From the NCBI RefSeq assembly GCF_000746205.1, contig NZ_JQKV01000001.1:50814-114813 (forward strand): a DNA stretch of 64,000 bases. The letters run 5' to 3'. This DNA is from Halorubrum sp. BV1. GTDB taxonomy: Archaea > Halobacteriota > Halobacteria > Halobacteriales > Haloferacaceae. Below, piece after piece: positions 8,572-17,159 of the stretch. Position 1 is the stretch's first letter. Every line of letters starts with the position of its first letter. A program made the position numbers and the translations under genes. Under the pieces are notes generated by a model. The model saw nothing but the letters and a program-made list of their open reading frames with translations, made no database searches and was not told where the DNA came from.

Positions 8572-9636
8572 TCAAGGTTCGCTGTATCGATACCGCCGAT
8601 CACGAGTCGAGCCGACCGCCTCGATCAGCTCGTAGTGCTCCAGCGACTGGAGGTACTTCCGCCGCGTGCTCTTTGCGCGGGGGTCGGCGACCCGCTGTTC
8701 GTACCGCCGGTGAAGCTCCGAGGCGCGTATCTCTCCCGCCTCCTTGATGATCTGGTAGAGGTGTCGCTGGTGCGTCCCGAGCGTGTCGACGTGGCGCTCG
8801 TGGATCTCCTCGCGAGCCTCCTCGCGGACCGGCTGCACGTTCTCGACGGTGAGCGTCTCGTCGCCGTGCTTGACGGCGTCGCGGACCGACCGCCGGAGCA
8901 GCGTGATCGCGTGGCGGGCGTCGCCGGCGGCGATGTCCGCGATCGTCTCGACGGCCTCCTCCTCGACGACGCCCGTCGCGAGGGCGGCGTCGATCCGACT
9001 CCAGAGGATGTCCACGAGTTCGTCGTGGTGGTATCGCTCTAGGACGACTTTCGTCGCGCCCCGAATTCGAGAGGCGACGCGCGAGTCTAGGTCGGCGAAG
9101 AAGTCGTCCTCGTCGACGCAGATGAGAACGAGGGTCACGTTCGGGATCTCCCAGAGCGCCTGAATGGTCTGTTCGTCGTCGAGGACGTCGACCTCGTCGA
9201 CGATCCCGACGAAGTGCTCGTCCAAGTCGCGGAGTCGGTCGAACATCGTCGAGGTCGGCGTACCCTTCTTCCGGAGGTCGTTCGCGCGGCCGGCGTCGCG
9301 AACGAGCGAGTATATCATCGCGGACATCGACGTTTCGGAGATGCAGTTGACATAGCCCCAGCGAATACCGAGGACCTCCTGGTCCAGTTGGCGGACGATG
9401 TAGTTCGCGATTGTTGTCTTTCCGGTGCCACTGGAGCCGGTGATCATCACGGTCTCCGCGCCGAGGCCGTGCGCGAGGGGCTTCAACTGAGCAGAGAGAT
9501 GCTGGAGGTGTCCCTCTCGGTGGTGGAGTTCCTGCGGGACCCAATCTTCCTTAAGAACACGGGCGTTTTGGATCACGACTCGGCGTTCTCGATTCGGTGA
9601 CTTGTAAGCGAGCCGTCCGGGGTGAAAGTAGTACAT
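8572..9636 (-). CDS. Orc1/Cdc6-family replication initiator-like AAA+ ATPase
   Basis: A 354-residue protein that matches haloarchaeal Orc1/Cdc6 proteins in layout. The N-terminal part has EDWVPQELHHREGHLQHL. Walker A is GSSGTGKTT (about residues 67-75) and Walker B is VGIVDEVDVL. Next comes an AAA+ lid with SRVASRIRG and GDARHAITLLRRS, then a C-terminal winged helix. It would bind the element's origin and start its replication. I chose the ATG at 9636 because upstream in-frame sequence is AT-rich and reads as non-coding. It shows that the element can probably replicate as a plasmid when excised. Confidence 0.9.
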   Translation of the reverse strand: MYYFHPGRLAYKSPNRERRVVIQNARVLKEDWVPQELHHREGHLQHLSAQLKPLAHGLGAETVMITGSSGTGKTTIANYIVRQLDQEVLGIRWGYVNCISETSMSAMIYSLVRDAGRANDLRKKGTPTSTMFDRLRDLDEHFVGIVDEVDVLDDEQTIQALWEIPNVTLVLICVDEDDFFADLDSRVASRIRGATKVVLERYHHDELVDILWSRIDAALATGVVEEEAVETIADIAAGDARHAITLLRRSVRDAVKHGDETLTVENVQPVREEAREEIHERHVDTLGTHQRHLYQIIKEAGEIRASELHRRYEQRVADPRAKSTRRKYLQSLEHYELIEAVGSTRDRRYRYSEP

Positions 9637-9780
9637 ATTTAATAAATAAACCGACAAAAAGTCTGAATGCTTACCCTCGAAGAGAATCGGTGATATAATT
9701 GAAGAACTTCGAGAGTTGCCAGTGACGACGAACAAGATCGCTAAATATGGGTACGGTATCCCTGACAACTCACAAGGAAA

Positions 9781-10446
9781 TCATCTATTTTCCATTTGTT
9801 CTTGATAATATCTATCTACGAGTTCGTCTCTCATTTCATTCATGACCCAATTCGTACTCCGCTGCCTGACTTCATCTACTGCTGACTCAATATCCTCAAT
9901 AGGAATTACTTCGAAATCTACCCCCGTCGCTTGGGTTAGACCGGTAACCACAGAACCCATTTCTTCATAGATCTCTTCCTCAAATAGTAGTAGCGTTCTC
10001 TCGTTATCTAGATCTTCGTGAGTGAGCCAATAAACCAACTCGCCAACGACGGAAGAATTGATCTCCTTAGGGTCATCATCACCACTATCATAGGCCTGTT
10101 CTCGTGCACGTGATGGAAGCGACTCTCTCTCAAAAATATAGTCGAGAAATACAAAGACAGACACATCAGACTCTTCAAGAAATTCTTCGCTCTCTTCATA
10201 CCAGAATTCCCTCTTTTCTTCTTTTGTTGCATCTGACGGTGGTTTATTACCTCTGTCATCGCAGATAGCCGTTTTAAAAAATCCGCGCTCCTGCATTTGA
10301 ACTTTCAATTCGGTTAGATACGCATAACAATCATCTTGGTAGGGTCCAAAGATATGGAGTTTGAGGTAGGGATATAGGGCCTTCTCCGATTGCTGATGGG
10401 CATCACGAACAAGATCTTCAAAATTGCGTTGTATGTCCCGCTCCAT
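9781..10446 (-). CDS. Putative nucleoside deoxyribosyltransferase/TIR-like fold protein
   Basis: A 221-residue acidic protein. It starts with a Rossmann-like pattern: LHIFGP near residue 31, then a helix. After a linker comes ESDVSVFVFLD, then SSVVGELVYWLTHED with a Glu in a position that could be catalytic, then TLLLFEEE. This order (GP loop, D-strand, conserved Glu in a helix) recalls nucleoside 2-deoxyribosyltransferases and TIR-type NADases, but the match is by eye and weak. It is divergent from the winged-helix gene at 10516. A nucleotide- or NAD-degrading effector role is a guess from the fold. Confidence 0.5.
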   Translation of the reverse strand: MERDIQRNFEDLVRDAHQQSEKALYPYLKLHIFGPYQDDCYAYLTELKVQMQERGFFKTAICDDRGNKPPSDATKEEKREFWYEESEEFLEESDVSVFVFLDYIFERESLPSRAREQAYDSGDDDPKEINSSVVGELVYWLTHEDLDNERTLLLFEEEIYEEMGSVVTGLTQATGVDFEVIPIEDIESAVDEVRQRSTNWVMNEMRDELVDRYYQEQMENR

Positions 10447-10491
10447 GTCTCGTGTTCAAGACTAGACCTCTCGCCAAAGCGTTTAATACTC

Positions 10492-10513
10492 CGGGTCAGA
10501 AACTCTTGACCCG
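10492..10513. promoter_or_regulatory. Palindromic operator over the start of the winged-helix gene
   Basis: A 7-bp inverted repeat, CGGGTCA-N8-TGACCCG, ends 2 bp before the ATG at 10516. A GTTTAATA box lies about 30 bp before that ATG, so the palindrome covers the expected transcription start of a leaderless mRNA. The adjacent winged-helix protein is the natural candidate to bind it. It could also act on the divergent gene that starts at 10446. Confidence 0.6.
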
Positions 10514-10515
10514 AA

Positions 10516-10968
10516 ATGACTACCACCGCTATTCAACGCTATTCAGAGAAATTCCCTGAAGAAATCAGCAAAGCGATTGATGGTCTGGGTGGGGATACAG
10601 AGCGAGCTGTGGTTATCGTACTGTTTAACCAAGGTGACTTGGCGTTTACCGAATTACGCGAAGAACTCGGAGATGATGAGCCACTCCACCCAGAGACATT
10701 ATCAAATGCTCTGTCTAACTTGAAATCTGGTGGATTAATTAGAAAGCGAGCCTTGGAAAATGGCGAAGAGGATCCATTCAGTTCATACTACACACTAAGC
10801 GAATACGGTGAGCGCTTTATTTATTCACTCTTTGACTCACTTGGATCTCTTCAGGGACCAGCTGGCAGACGCCAAGCTGGCGTCTCTGCTCCGCTGTTAG
10901 AAGACAGTCTTCTTGAATCTGGAGAGGACCTTGCTCGCAATTTACAGAAACAGTTGGTGCAAAGATGA
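10516..10968 (+). CDS. Winged-helix transcriptional regulator
   Basis: A 150-residue protein. Residues about 25-110 form a winged helix (RAVVIVLFNQGDLAFTEL, then HPETLSNALSNLKSGGLIRK, then a wing ending in YYTLSEYGERF), followed by a C-terminal helix. It resembles archaeal ArsR/HxlR-like regulators. It is coupled to the next gene by an ATGA overlap and preceded by a palindrome, which suggests autoregulation. Confidence 0.75.
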   Translation: MTTTAIQRYSEKFPEEISKAIDGLGGDTERAVVIVLFNQGDLAFTELREELGDDEPLHPETLSNALSNLKSGGLIRKRALENGEEDPFSSYYTLSEYGERFIYSLFDSLGSLQGPAGRRQAGVSAPLLEDSLLESGEDLARNLQKQLVQR

Positions 10969-11675
10969 CCGATGGTGAGACATCCTCCGGAATTGAAAAC
11001 ATCAAAAAGTACGTTGTAGACATCGGTGACGAAGTAGTCTCTGAAGAAACTATTGAGGCTGATAATGGTCAAGTACCAATACTGATCTGCGGTCACGGAG
11101 ATACCCCTTATACAATTCTAGATGTCCATGACAAGCCGTTTTTTGTAATCAGGTATAGATACAGCCTAATAGAAAAGATTGCAACCAGTTTAAGCGATGA
11201 AATAATTGAGGAGAGAACCGGTATGTCGCCTGAAGATGGAGAATTCCGATCACTTGCCTCTGCTTCAGAAGAAGAACTGGGGGGAGACGCTGTTGATGCA
11301 ACTGACGAACCTGAAAGTGAACTGGTTACTGCGCAAGAAGATGATGAATTTCCACCTGCAGTTATCGCAGCTATAGATATTCTTGAATCGATGGATGAGG
11401 AAGTGCTACAACGGTTTGGACTCAATCTATTTCAAGAACTGTCTCATCCAGAAGTTGCTACACAGCTAACGTACACACCTAATGATTATTTCCAAGGGTT
11501 TCAGATCAATCGAAAAATCTTCCCAGAAGATTCCGGATTCTCTCTCACAGATTTTAACAGGTCCGTTCAAGCAGTAATTAGTCTAGGTGCCTTCGGGAAT
11601 AACTGGATCAGTCATTTACTCGAATCTGAATTGGATGATTTGGAAGATCTGGATATGAGCCAAGAAGAACAATAA
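10965..11675 (+). CDS. Hypothetical protein co-transcribed with the winged-helix regulator
   Basis: A 236-residue acidic soluble protein. The first 80 residues are strand-rich (YVVDIGDEVVSEETIEA, then FVIRYRYSL). A low-complexity Glu/Asp/Ser linker follows, then a helical C-terminal half. No family is recognised. The 4-bp overlap with the regulator upstream suggests that the two work together, for example as sensor and DNA-binding partner. Confidence 0.6.
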   Translation: MTDGETSSGIENIKKYVVDIGDEVVSEETIEADNGQVPILICGHGDTPYTILDVHDKPFFVIRYRYSLIEKIATSLSDEIIEERTGMSPEDGEFRSLASASEEELGGDAVDATDEPESELVTAQEDDEFPPAVIAAIDILESMDEEVLQRFGLNLFQELSHPEVATQLTYTPNDYFQGFQINRKIFPEDSGFSLTDFNRSVQAVISLGAFGNNWISHLLESELDDLEDLDMSQEEQ

Positions 11676-11776
11676 TCAGAGGAGGTCTATGAACTGTCCG
11701 CTTTCTGGTGGAAAGTCAGACGCGATCCGTAACGGTTGGTCATCCTTTTTTACCGATTCAATGTGATCGGCCAATT

Positions 11777-12127
11777 ATGGTCGATGACGAGAGACAACCC
11801 GTTTTTCGGGAAAAGCACGATTCATTCGAGAGCGCCTTCCCAGACATTGAAGATGTTGAAATCGAGATCGAGGAAACAGATCTGGTAGAAACACAGAAAA
11901 AACGCAATTATACTATTGAAAATGTACCGGGTAGAGAGCCGTGTACTAACTCAAAATGTACGAACAGGGGTATTGAGATCGACCGTCTAGTCAGCACGAT
12001 GAAGGCCAATGATGAGACACACAGGGAGTTCTCTGAACCGTGTACCGGTGAGGAGAAGGTCGGCCGAGGTGACTCCCGAACGTGCCCTCATAGATTCGAC
12101 ATTGAGATCGACATCACGTACAAATGA
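11777..12127 (+). CDS. Hypothetical protein with cysteine pairs
   Basis: A 116-residue acidic protein. CTNSKC and two later Cys residues (EPCTGEE, RTCPHRF) could bind zinc. A CTTTTTACC box about 30 bp upstream of the ATG at 11777 supports this start over an upstream in-frame one at 11708. It converges on a minus-strand membrane gene. The function is unknown. Confidence 0.5.
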   Translation: MVDDERQPVFREKHDSFESAFPDIEDVEIEIEETDLVETQKKRNYTIENVPGREPCTNSKCTNRGIEIDRLVSTMKANDETHREFSEPCTGEEKVGRGDSRTCPHRFDIEIDITYK

Positions 12128-12180
12128 GATCCAAAGGGGGGCTAAAATCGGTATATCGAAAAGTACCATCTTTTAGCCGG

Positions 12181-12606
12181 CTATGCATTATCCGTTTTCG
12201 CAACGACAGCTATCGTATTCACAAGAACAACGATAGCGATACCCCACCAGACAATCCCTAAACCGACCAGTACGATATCTTGTTCAGTAAAATGTCGATA
12301 CAACCCTAGTACAGCGTAAATTGTGGCACTAGCATAAATCAAAGAAAGAACAACCAGCGGCATTAATCTTAGATATGAATAATTCTCTTCAAACCAGTTC
12401 CTAGGTGATTTCAGGCCTTGCTTAGAGCTGAAGTCAAAATTAATAAAAAGCCTGAACCACTGAGCACCGCCGATGGCAGCGACGGCGATTACAAATTGAG
12501 CCGTATTCCCTGTAATCGTAAAGAGGTACGCAAGAGTTACCGAGGGGAGCCATAATATGCGTTCATTATCTTCCTCGAACGTTGCGATTGCTGTATCAAT
12601 CGCCAT
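12181..12606 (-). CDS. Multi-pass membrane protein
   Basis: A 141-residue protein with about four hydrophobic segments: LPSVTLAYLFTI, FVIAVAAIGGAQWF, LMPLVVLSLIYASATIYAVL and IVLVGLGIVWWGIAIVVLV. There is no signal peptide and no recognisable enzyme motif. The gene is AT-rich like its neighbours. It may be a membrane effector or a partner of a nearby cargo gene, but nothing in the sequence decides this. Confidence 0.6.
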   Translation of the reverse strand: MAIDTAIATFEEDNERILWLPSVTLAYLFTITGNTAQFVIAVAAIGGAQWFRLFINFDFSSKQGLKSPRNWFEENYSYLRLMPLVVLSLIYASATIYAVLGLYRHFTEQDIVLVGLGIVWWGIAIVVLVNTIAVVAKTDNA

Positions 12607-12776
12607 ATTGGCTGTTGATTGTTTGATACCAAATATGTTAATGTGGGTTCAAGCCCGTAGCCAAACCGTGGCGAGAAGCAGGTCCATCCCGCCAGACTGG
12701 CGAATAGCCGCCTTTCTAAACTATCTAGAACTGGAACCGCCAGTAAGCCTAACTAATCGGCCATCTTTGTGACAGT

Positions 12777-13661
12777 ATGAAGTGCGATGAGTGCGGTGAG
12801 GATATCTCTGGTCTTGCCCATTCCTGCAATGAATGTGGAAAGAAGCATTGCAGTACCCATCGATTACCTGAAGCACACAGTTGTAGTGGAATGAAACGAT
12901 TTGAGATAGGAAGTAGTAAATCAAGTACCCAGCCACAGAAGTCGGGGGCGAATCAGAATCGCTCGACTCCGGTGATGTGGCTGTCTGATGGGTTTTGGTT
13001 TATCGTTTCAATTCCGATGTGGATACTTGCGAACATAATCGGCTTCCTGAAGTTCACATACCACTATCCCGCATCTGGGTTGTGGAAATTGACAAAAATT
13101 GGGTTCGTGGTTGTTTCGCTGACTGTCGTTGCGGGATTTGCTGGCATCGGCCCTATCGATTCGCCGAATGAGCAACTGGTCTCACCGGCGGAGAGTGCCG
13201 CATCTAATTTAACGGAGTCGAGTGAAATTGACGAGACGGAAACTGAGGAACTGGTTCGAAACGGAATCAACGATGCCCGAGCTGAACGGAATCTAGTAGC
13301 TCTCGCGACAAAGAGTTCCCTATCCAGACAGTCCAGTTCTCACAGCGAGCATATGGCCGAGCGTGGAGAACTCGCTCACGATCTCCCGGGATCGACATCT
13401 GGCGAGCGGCTGAATGATGCGGGGTGTGTTTCTGGTGGGGAGAATGTCGCACAAACCTGGGTGTATGAAAACATAGCCACGGAAGATGGGAGCAAATATT
13501 TGAACAGTGAGGAAGAGCTTGCAGATTCGTTAGTTGAACAGTGGATGAACTCACCGGGACATCGAGACAATATTCTCAGCAATGATTGGACAATCACGGG
13601 TGTTGGGATCGAGATAACAGAGGAGAACAAAGTATACGCAACGCAGATGTTCTGTGTATGA
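12777..13661 (+). CDS. AN1-type zinc finger, transmembrane segment and CAP (SCP/PR-1) domain protein
   Basis: A 294-residue protein with an unusual order of parts. Residues 1-40 fit the AN1 zinc finger spacing: Cys3, Cys6, Cys17, Cys20, Cys25, His28, His34, Cys36. A hydrophobic stretch near residues 75-100 and another near 108-128 should cross the membrane. Residues about 165-294 are a CAP domain, with HSEHMAERGELAHDLPG, GENVAQTW, ADSLVEQWMNSPGHRDNIL and YATQMFCV. The zinc finger is thus predicted inside the cell and the CAP domain outside. AN1-CAP fusions occur in haloarchaea, but the role is unknown; cell-surface binding or cleavage are options. Confidence 0.88.
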   Translation: MKCDECGEDISGLAHSCNECGKKHCSTHRLPEAHSCSGMKRFEIGSSKSSTQPQKSGANQNRSTPVMWLSDGFWFIVSIPMWILANIIGFLKFTYHYPASGLWKLTKIGFVVVSLTVVAGFAGIGPIDSPNEQLVSPAESAASNLTESSEIDETETEELVRNGINDARAERNLVALATKSSLSRQSSSHSEHMAERGELAHDLPGSTSGERLNDAGCVSGGENVAQTWVYENIATEDGSKYLNSEEELADSLVEQWMNSPGHRDNILSNDWTITGVGIEITEENKVYATQMFCV

Positions 13662-13760
13662 ACCACCCGTTTCGTGATAAATACTCACTCGGCGTCCGGG
13701 AACTGGGAGAGAAGCGGAGAGTCAATGAATCACTGTTCCCAAAGAAATGTAACTAAGCCC

Positions 13761-13795
13761 TCAATTATATACACCTTCACGATAGCGAAGGTGTA
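13761..13795. promoter_or_regulatory. Promoter with overlapping palindromic operator
   Basis: TCAATTATATA (13761-13771) is a strong TATA-like box about 28 bp before the ATG at 13795. The perfect 9-bp inverted repeat TACACCTTC-N8-GAAGGTGTA (13770-13778 and 13787-13795) lies between this box and the ATG and covers the expected start of a leaderless transcript. A repressor bound here would block initiation. Confidence 0.65.
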
Positions 13796-14811
13796 TGGCT
13801 AAAGGGAAACAGCGTCTGAACTTCGGTCGCCAAGATTTGAGAAAATCAACTAAATTTGTGGAGGGCGACTACTCCGGGATCAATCCGCGACAGTTTTACA
13901 GAAAGCTCAAGCGGAGCATCGAAGAAATTCAAGAAGAATCCGATTTTAAGTACACGACACACGGCTCCCAAGACACGGATTTGGAAATTCAGAGCGAAGA
14001 AGTCGGTAAAAAGACAGGAACTGTCGAAGGCCGATTACAAGCCGAGGCCGACTGGGCCAAGATCGGTGAATCCGAGCTCGAATACCGCCCATACGGACCT
14101 CATGGCGCACTCGGCATCGCCGTTGGTGGTCTGTTATTTATTCTTGGATTGGGTGGAGGGATCGAGATAGCATTGCTGGGTATGTTGCTACTGGGGGCAG
14201 GTGTATACGGATACTGGCAGACTGAGATGGGTACGTACCCCGTGATCAGAGAGGATATCATCCGAGTTCTCATCACTGGTGAAGTGAGTGAGCGGACTGT
14301 CAACGCCGATGGAACGACTAAGACCGATATGTTCGCCAATATGAGCGTGATCTTCTCCGGTGATGCGTTCGTCGCAGTTGGAACTGATGAGATCGATCGG
14401 CTTGATTGGCCGCTACGGCTTGAACTCGTGACTCAGGTGGCAAAGTGGCGAAATCAGTGTATCGACGATAGGTCGAATGAGGTGGAGGTTCCGGAAGGAT
14501 TCATGTACATGTTGAAGGGCTGGACAAAGCGGAGTCCAAGTGAGATAAGAAGCGAAATCAATCGGATTCAGAAGCCGATGCTGGATGCGAACTTCGATCT
14601 TCGTGAAAGGTACGGAGATCTTCTGCGTGATCAACTTCACGGAGCACTGGAAACCGAACTCGATCAGCACGAAGCGGATCTCCGCAGCGAACTAGAATCT
14701 CTCGCACAGAACCTGAACATCTACGTCGAGCGCGAAGGGATGCAGCACACGGACAACGTGGAGAGAAATCAGACGGATGCGGCGGGCGAGCTTGAAACAG
14801 ACGATATCTGA
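13795..14811 (+). CDS. Hypothetical membrane protein with coiled-coil tail
   Basis: A 338-residue protein. The N-terminal 100 residues are soluble and mixed charge. Two hydrophobic segments follow at about 100-140 (IAVGGLLFILGLGGGIEIAL, then GMLLLGAGVYGYW). A cytoplasmic strand-rich part comes next, and the last 100 residues are helical and probably coiled coil. No family is recognised. The promoter has a palindrome directly over the start, so expression is likely regulated. Confidence 0.65.
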   Translation: MAKGKQRLNFGRQDLRKSTKFVEGDYSGINPRQFYRKLKRSIEEIQEESDFKYTTHGSQDTDLEIQSEEVGKKTGTVEGRLQAEADWAKIGESELEYRPYGPHGALGIAVGGLLFILGLGGGIEIALLGMLLLGAGVYGYWQTEMGTYPVIREDIIRVLITGEVSERTVNADGTTKTDMFANMSVIFSGDAFVAVGTDEIDRLDWPLRLELVTQVAKWRNQCIDDRSNEVEVPEGFMYMLKGWTKRSPSEIRSEINRIQKPMLDANFDLRERYGDLLRDQLHGALETELDQHEADLRSELESLAQNLNIYVEREGMQHTDNVERNQTDAAGELETDDI

Positions 14812-14954
14812 GTCTTAGCCTCAAGCCTGCCGTATTTTTCTGTCCGACTATACGGAGAGAGTCGGACGCGATCGTACTCGAACCCGCTCCGATCACGCCG
14901 GGAACCCACCTCGACCCGCACCTTTATGTCCGGTTGACGCGCCAGCCGGACGCG

Positions 14955-15542
14955 ATGAACCTACGACCTCACGACGAGCAGGACGGGAAGAAGGTGTGGC
15001 TCTCCGAGAGCGAGGTCTCGAAACTCGAAGCCATCGCGAGCGACACCGAGCAGACGATCGCGTTCGGCCTCGGCGCGCGCTCCGGCTTGCGCTCGAAGGA
15101 GATCCTCGACGTCGCCCCGCAGGATGTCGTCGAGACGGACGCCGGCTGGGTGGTCCGGGTCTGGGAGGGGAAGGGCGACAAGTTCCGCGAGACGCCGATC
15201 CCGAGCGATCTCGCGATGCGGATCGAAACGATCGGCGACATGCGCGACGCCGCAGGTGACGAGCCGGTGCTCTCAATCGAGTCGACGCGCTCACTCCGTC
15301 GGTGGCTCCAGGACGCCCGCGAGCAGCTCGCCGACCAGGAGGACGAGCGCGGGTGGGAGTTCCTCAGTACGCACGACCTCCGGCGAACGTGGGCGAGTTC
15401 GCTCGCGGATGCGGAGGTGGACCCGCTGCTCGTCCTCGACTGGGGCGGTTGGGAAGACCTAGAGACGTTCCTCGATCACTACAACGGGACGTACTCGCCG
15501 GCGGCACAGCGCCGAGCGCGGCAGAAGGTGGAGTGGCTCTAG
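14955..15542 (+). CDS. Small tyrosine recombinase (XerC/D-like catalytic domain)
   Basis: A 195-residue recombinase made of little more than the catalytic domain. It has Arg46 (SGLRSKEI), Lys73/Lys76 (GKGDK), His140-x-x-Arg143 (HDLRR), Trp163/166 (WGGW) and a nucleophile Tyr176 or Tyr180. It is complete for its type, common in haloarchaeal viruses and plasmids. A TTTATG box about 30 bp before the ATG supports leaderless transcription from 14955. It is GC-rich, unlike its left neighbours. It is the element's second tyrosine recombinase; DNA inversion, dimer resolution or past independent integration are all possible. Confidence 0.9.
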   Translation: MNLRPHDEQDGKKVWLSESEVSKLEAIASDTEQTIAFGLGARSGLRSKEILDVAPQDVVETDAGWVVRVWEGKGDKFRETPIPSDLAMRIETIGDMRDAAGDEPVLSIESTRSLRRWLQDAREQLADQEDERGWEFLSTHDLRRTWASSLADAEVDPLLVLDWGGWEDLETFLDHYNGTYSPAAQRRARQKVEWL

Positions 15543-15607
15543 AAATTGCAGTTCACATACACTCCGGTCTACCAATCATTTTCCCAGTTACCGGCTAACA
15601 GCAGCAT

Positions 15608-15946
15608 ATGGACGAGGAAGCAGTAGAAATCAAGATCATAACTGATGACAAACGGGCGATGAGCGAGCTTATTGATGCCAGCACGTACCGATCTGGTGAA
15701 ACAAGCAAACAGTTCGAAGACGGCTCAGAACTCGTCTACCAAGGCACAAAAATACAGAAAGATGTCACCACTCCAGAGGTCATCGAGTTTGGCCTGTATC
15801 TTGGTAAACTGGCTGCTGAGGGTATTGTTTCCACCTATATCGTTGACCGACTGAGAGATTTTGACGTTCGTGTTATCATAGATGGTGAGGAGATCGAACC
15901 AGATGAAGAGACGATCCAAGCGAAGCTGGAGGAGTTCAAAGAATAG
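15608..15946 (+). CDS. Small hypothetical acidic protein
   Basis: A 112-residue protein with a strand-helix start (VEIKIITDDKRAMSEL), a hydrophobic helix around residues 59-76 that is too polar to be a clear membrane anchor, and an end (VRVIIDGEEIEPDEETI) like small effector-associated adaptor domains. That resemblance is only in outline. It is AT-rich and follows the small recombinase by 65 bp. Confidence 0.5.
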   Translation: MDEEAVEIKIITDDKRAMSELIDASTYRSGETSKQFEDGSELVYQGTKIQKDVTTPEVIEFGLYLGKLAAEGIVSTYIVDRLRDFDVRVIIDGEEIEPDEETIQAKLEEFKE

Positions 15947-16095
15947 ATTTGAGAGACGGACTGTTCGTACTTGTGTAGAAATATGAAAATCGAATAGAAG
16001 GCAAACCGGCCTACTACTCAGAAAAGTCGGATTGTGGGTAGCAATCATATTCATGTTCGATAAAATAATGTGTCTCCTTTGAATGTCTGGAGATA

Positions 16096-16344
16096 ATGAG
16101 TTCGGAAGGATCGCCTGACTTTATCAAATTGACCCAGGAGGGGGCGAAGGCGATCTTGATTGGAGTGACTGTAGCAACTCTGTCTTGTATAGTACTTGGT
16201 GTAATTGGCTGGCTACTACAACTGGATACAGCAACAATCTATCCAGTTCTCGTCCCTGCGTGGTTGACAATAACAGGAGCTATATCCGCGTTTTATTGGA
16301 AGCTCTATTTTCAGCCAAAACTCATCCAAGGCGACGCCGATTAA
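16096..16344 (+). CDS. Small two-helix membrane protein
   Basis: An 82-residue protein with two membrane segments, AILIGVTVATLSCIVLGVIG and IYPVLVPAWLTITGAISAFY, and short charged ends. A GATAAAATAATG box lies about 33 bp upstream. Its 3' end overlaps the convergent gene by 23 bp. Size and topology fit a small immunity, holin-like or structural membrane protein, with nothing to choose between them. Confidence 0.55.
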   Translation: MSSEGSPDFIKLTQEGAKAILIGVTVATLSCIVLGVIGWLLQLDTATIYPVLVPAWLTITGAISAFYWKLYFQPKLIQGDAD

Positions 16345-17059
16345 GTAGGCTCCCGAGTGTATCAAGAGTTGAGCGCTCTCTGTAGGGGTACTGGAGGATC
16401 GCAGTAAATGGTGCTACAACGATCTCCCAAGCTTTGAACATCGCATCCGGTGTTCTCCGGATACTATAGACAACTAGCGCTGTAAAGAAGATAGGGAAGA
16501 TCAGCGGAAGTAGCGTCAGGTACGCTATCACGAACATCGGACCTTGCCTACCTGATTTTACAAGGGCAACTTCCACTGCTGGGACAAATACCACTGGCAA
16601 TACAGCGAGCCCGGTTGGAATATTACCGGCCGATAGAATAGCAAAGGCAGCTCCGGAACCACAAGCTACCCCCTTATATAGGTCGTTCATGACCATGAAC
16701 ATGGCTCCGCGATAGATCTTCCCGAATTTTTTCGATGTGCCGAATTTCCCTATAATATCATTCAAGTCTTCTTGGTCATCTGATTGGGCACTATCCGACT
16801 CCTCTATTGTCTCGACCATAATCCGCCAGATAAACACGCTAATGAGTACAAAGTAGAAAAATTCGGGATTAGCAACTAGATCAACGAATAGAGCGCTGAT
16901 CTCCACCCTGACAAATGACTCAACAAAATCTATACCCACGTATAGAAAGCACACTCCGAATAGGGCGTCGACGAACGTTTTGACCGTCCCTATTGCCAAG
17001 TCTCTGGAAAGACCGAGACTATGACGGATAGGGTGTTGTTCGATTTCGGAGTGGGACAT
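16322..17059 (-). CDS. Multi-pass membrane protein
   Basis: A 245-residue protein with about five hydrophobic segments: TFVDALFGVCFLYVGIDFV, FYFVLISVFIWRIMV, GAAFAILSAGNIPTGLAVLP, MFVIAYLTLLPLIFPIFF, and a last weak one. An acidic cytoplasmic loop (SDSAQSDDQEDLND) divides them. No family is recognised. Its 3' end overlaps the small membrane gene on the other strand. Confidence 0.6.
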   Translation of the reverse strand: MSHSEIEQHPIRHSLGLSRDLAIGTVKTFVDALFGVCFLYVGIDFVESFVRVEISALFVDLVANPEFFYFVLISVFIWRIMVETIEESDSAQSDDQEDLNDIIGKFGTSKKFGKIYRGAMFMVMNDLYKGVACGSGAAFAILSAGNIPTGLAVLPVVFVPAVEVALVKSGRQGPMFVIAYLTLLPLIFPIFFTALVVYSIRRTPDAMFKAWEIVVAPFTAILQYPYRERSTLDTLGSLLNRRRLG

Positions 17060-17159
17060 CGATAATTGACAATTGGAACACTGACTGTCTAAGTTCTTTG
17101 GTCGGGCATCTACAGATACAAGCCAAATCGTTTAATAGTATACTGATGGTAATTGCAAC

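Noticed and set aside
9637..9768. N-terminal extension of the Orc1/Cdc6-like gene
   Set aside because: The added residues are AT-rich and unlike the family; the ATG at 9636 starts close to the conserved part.
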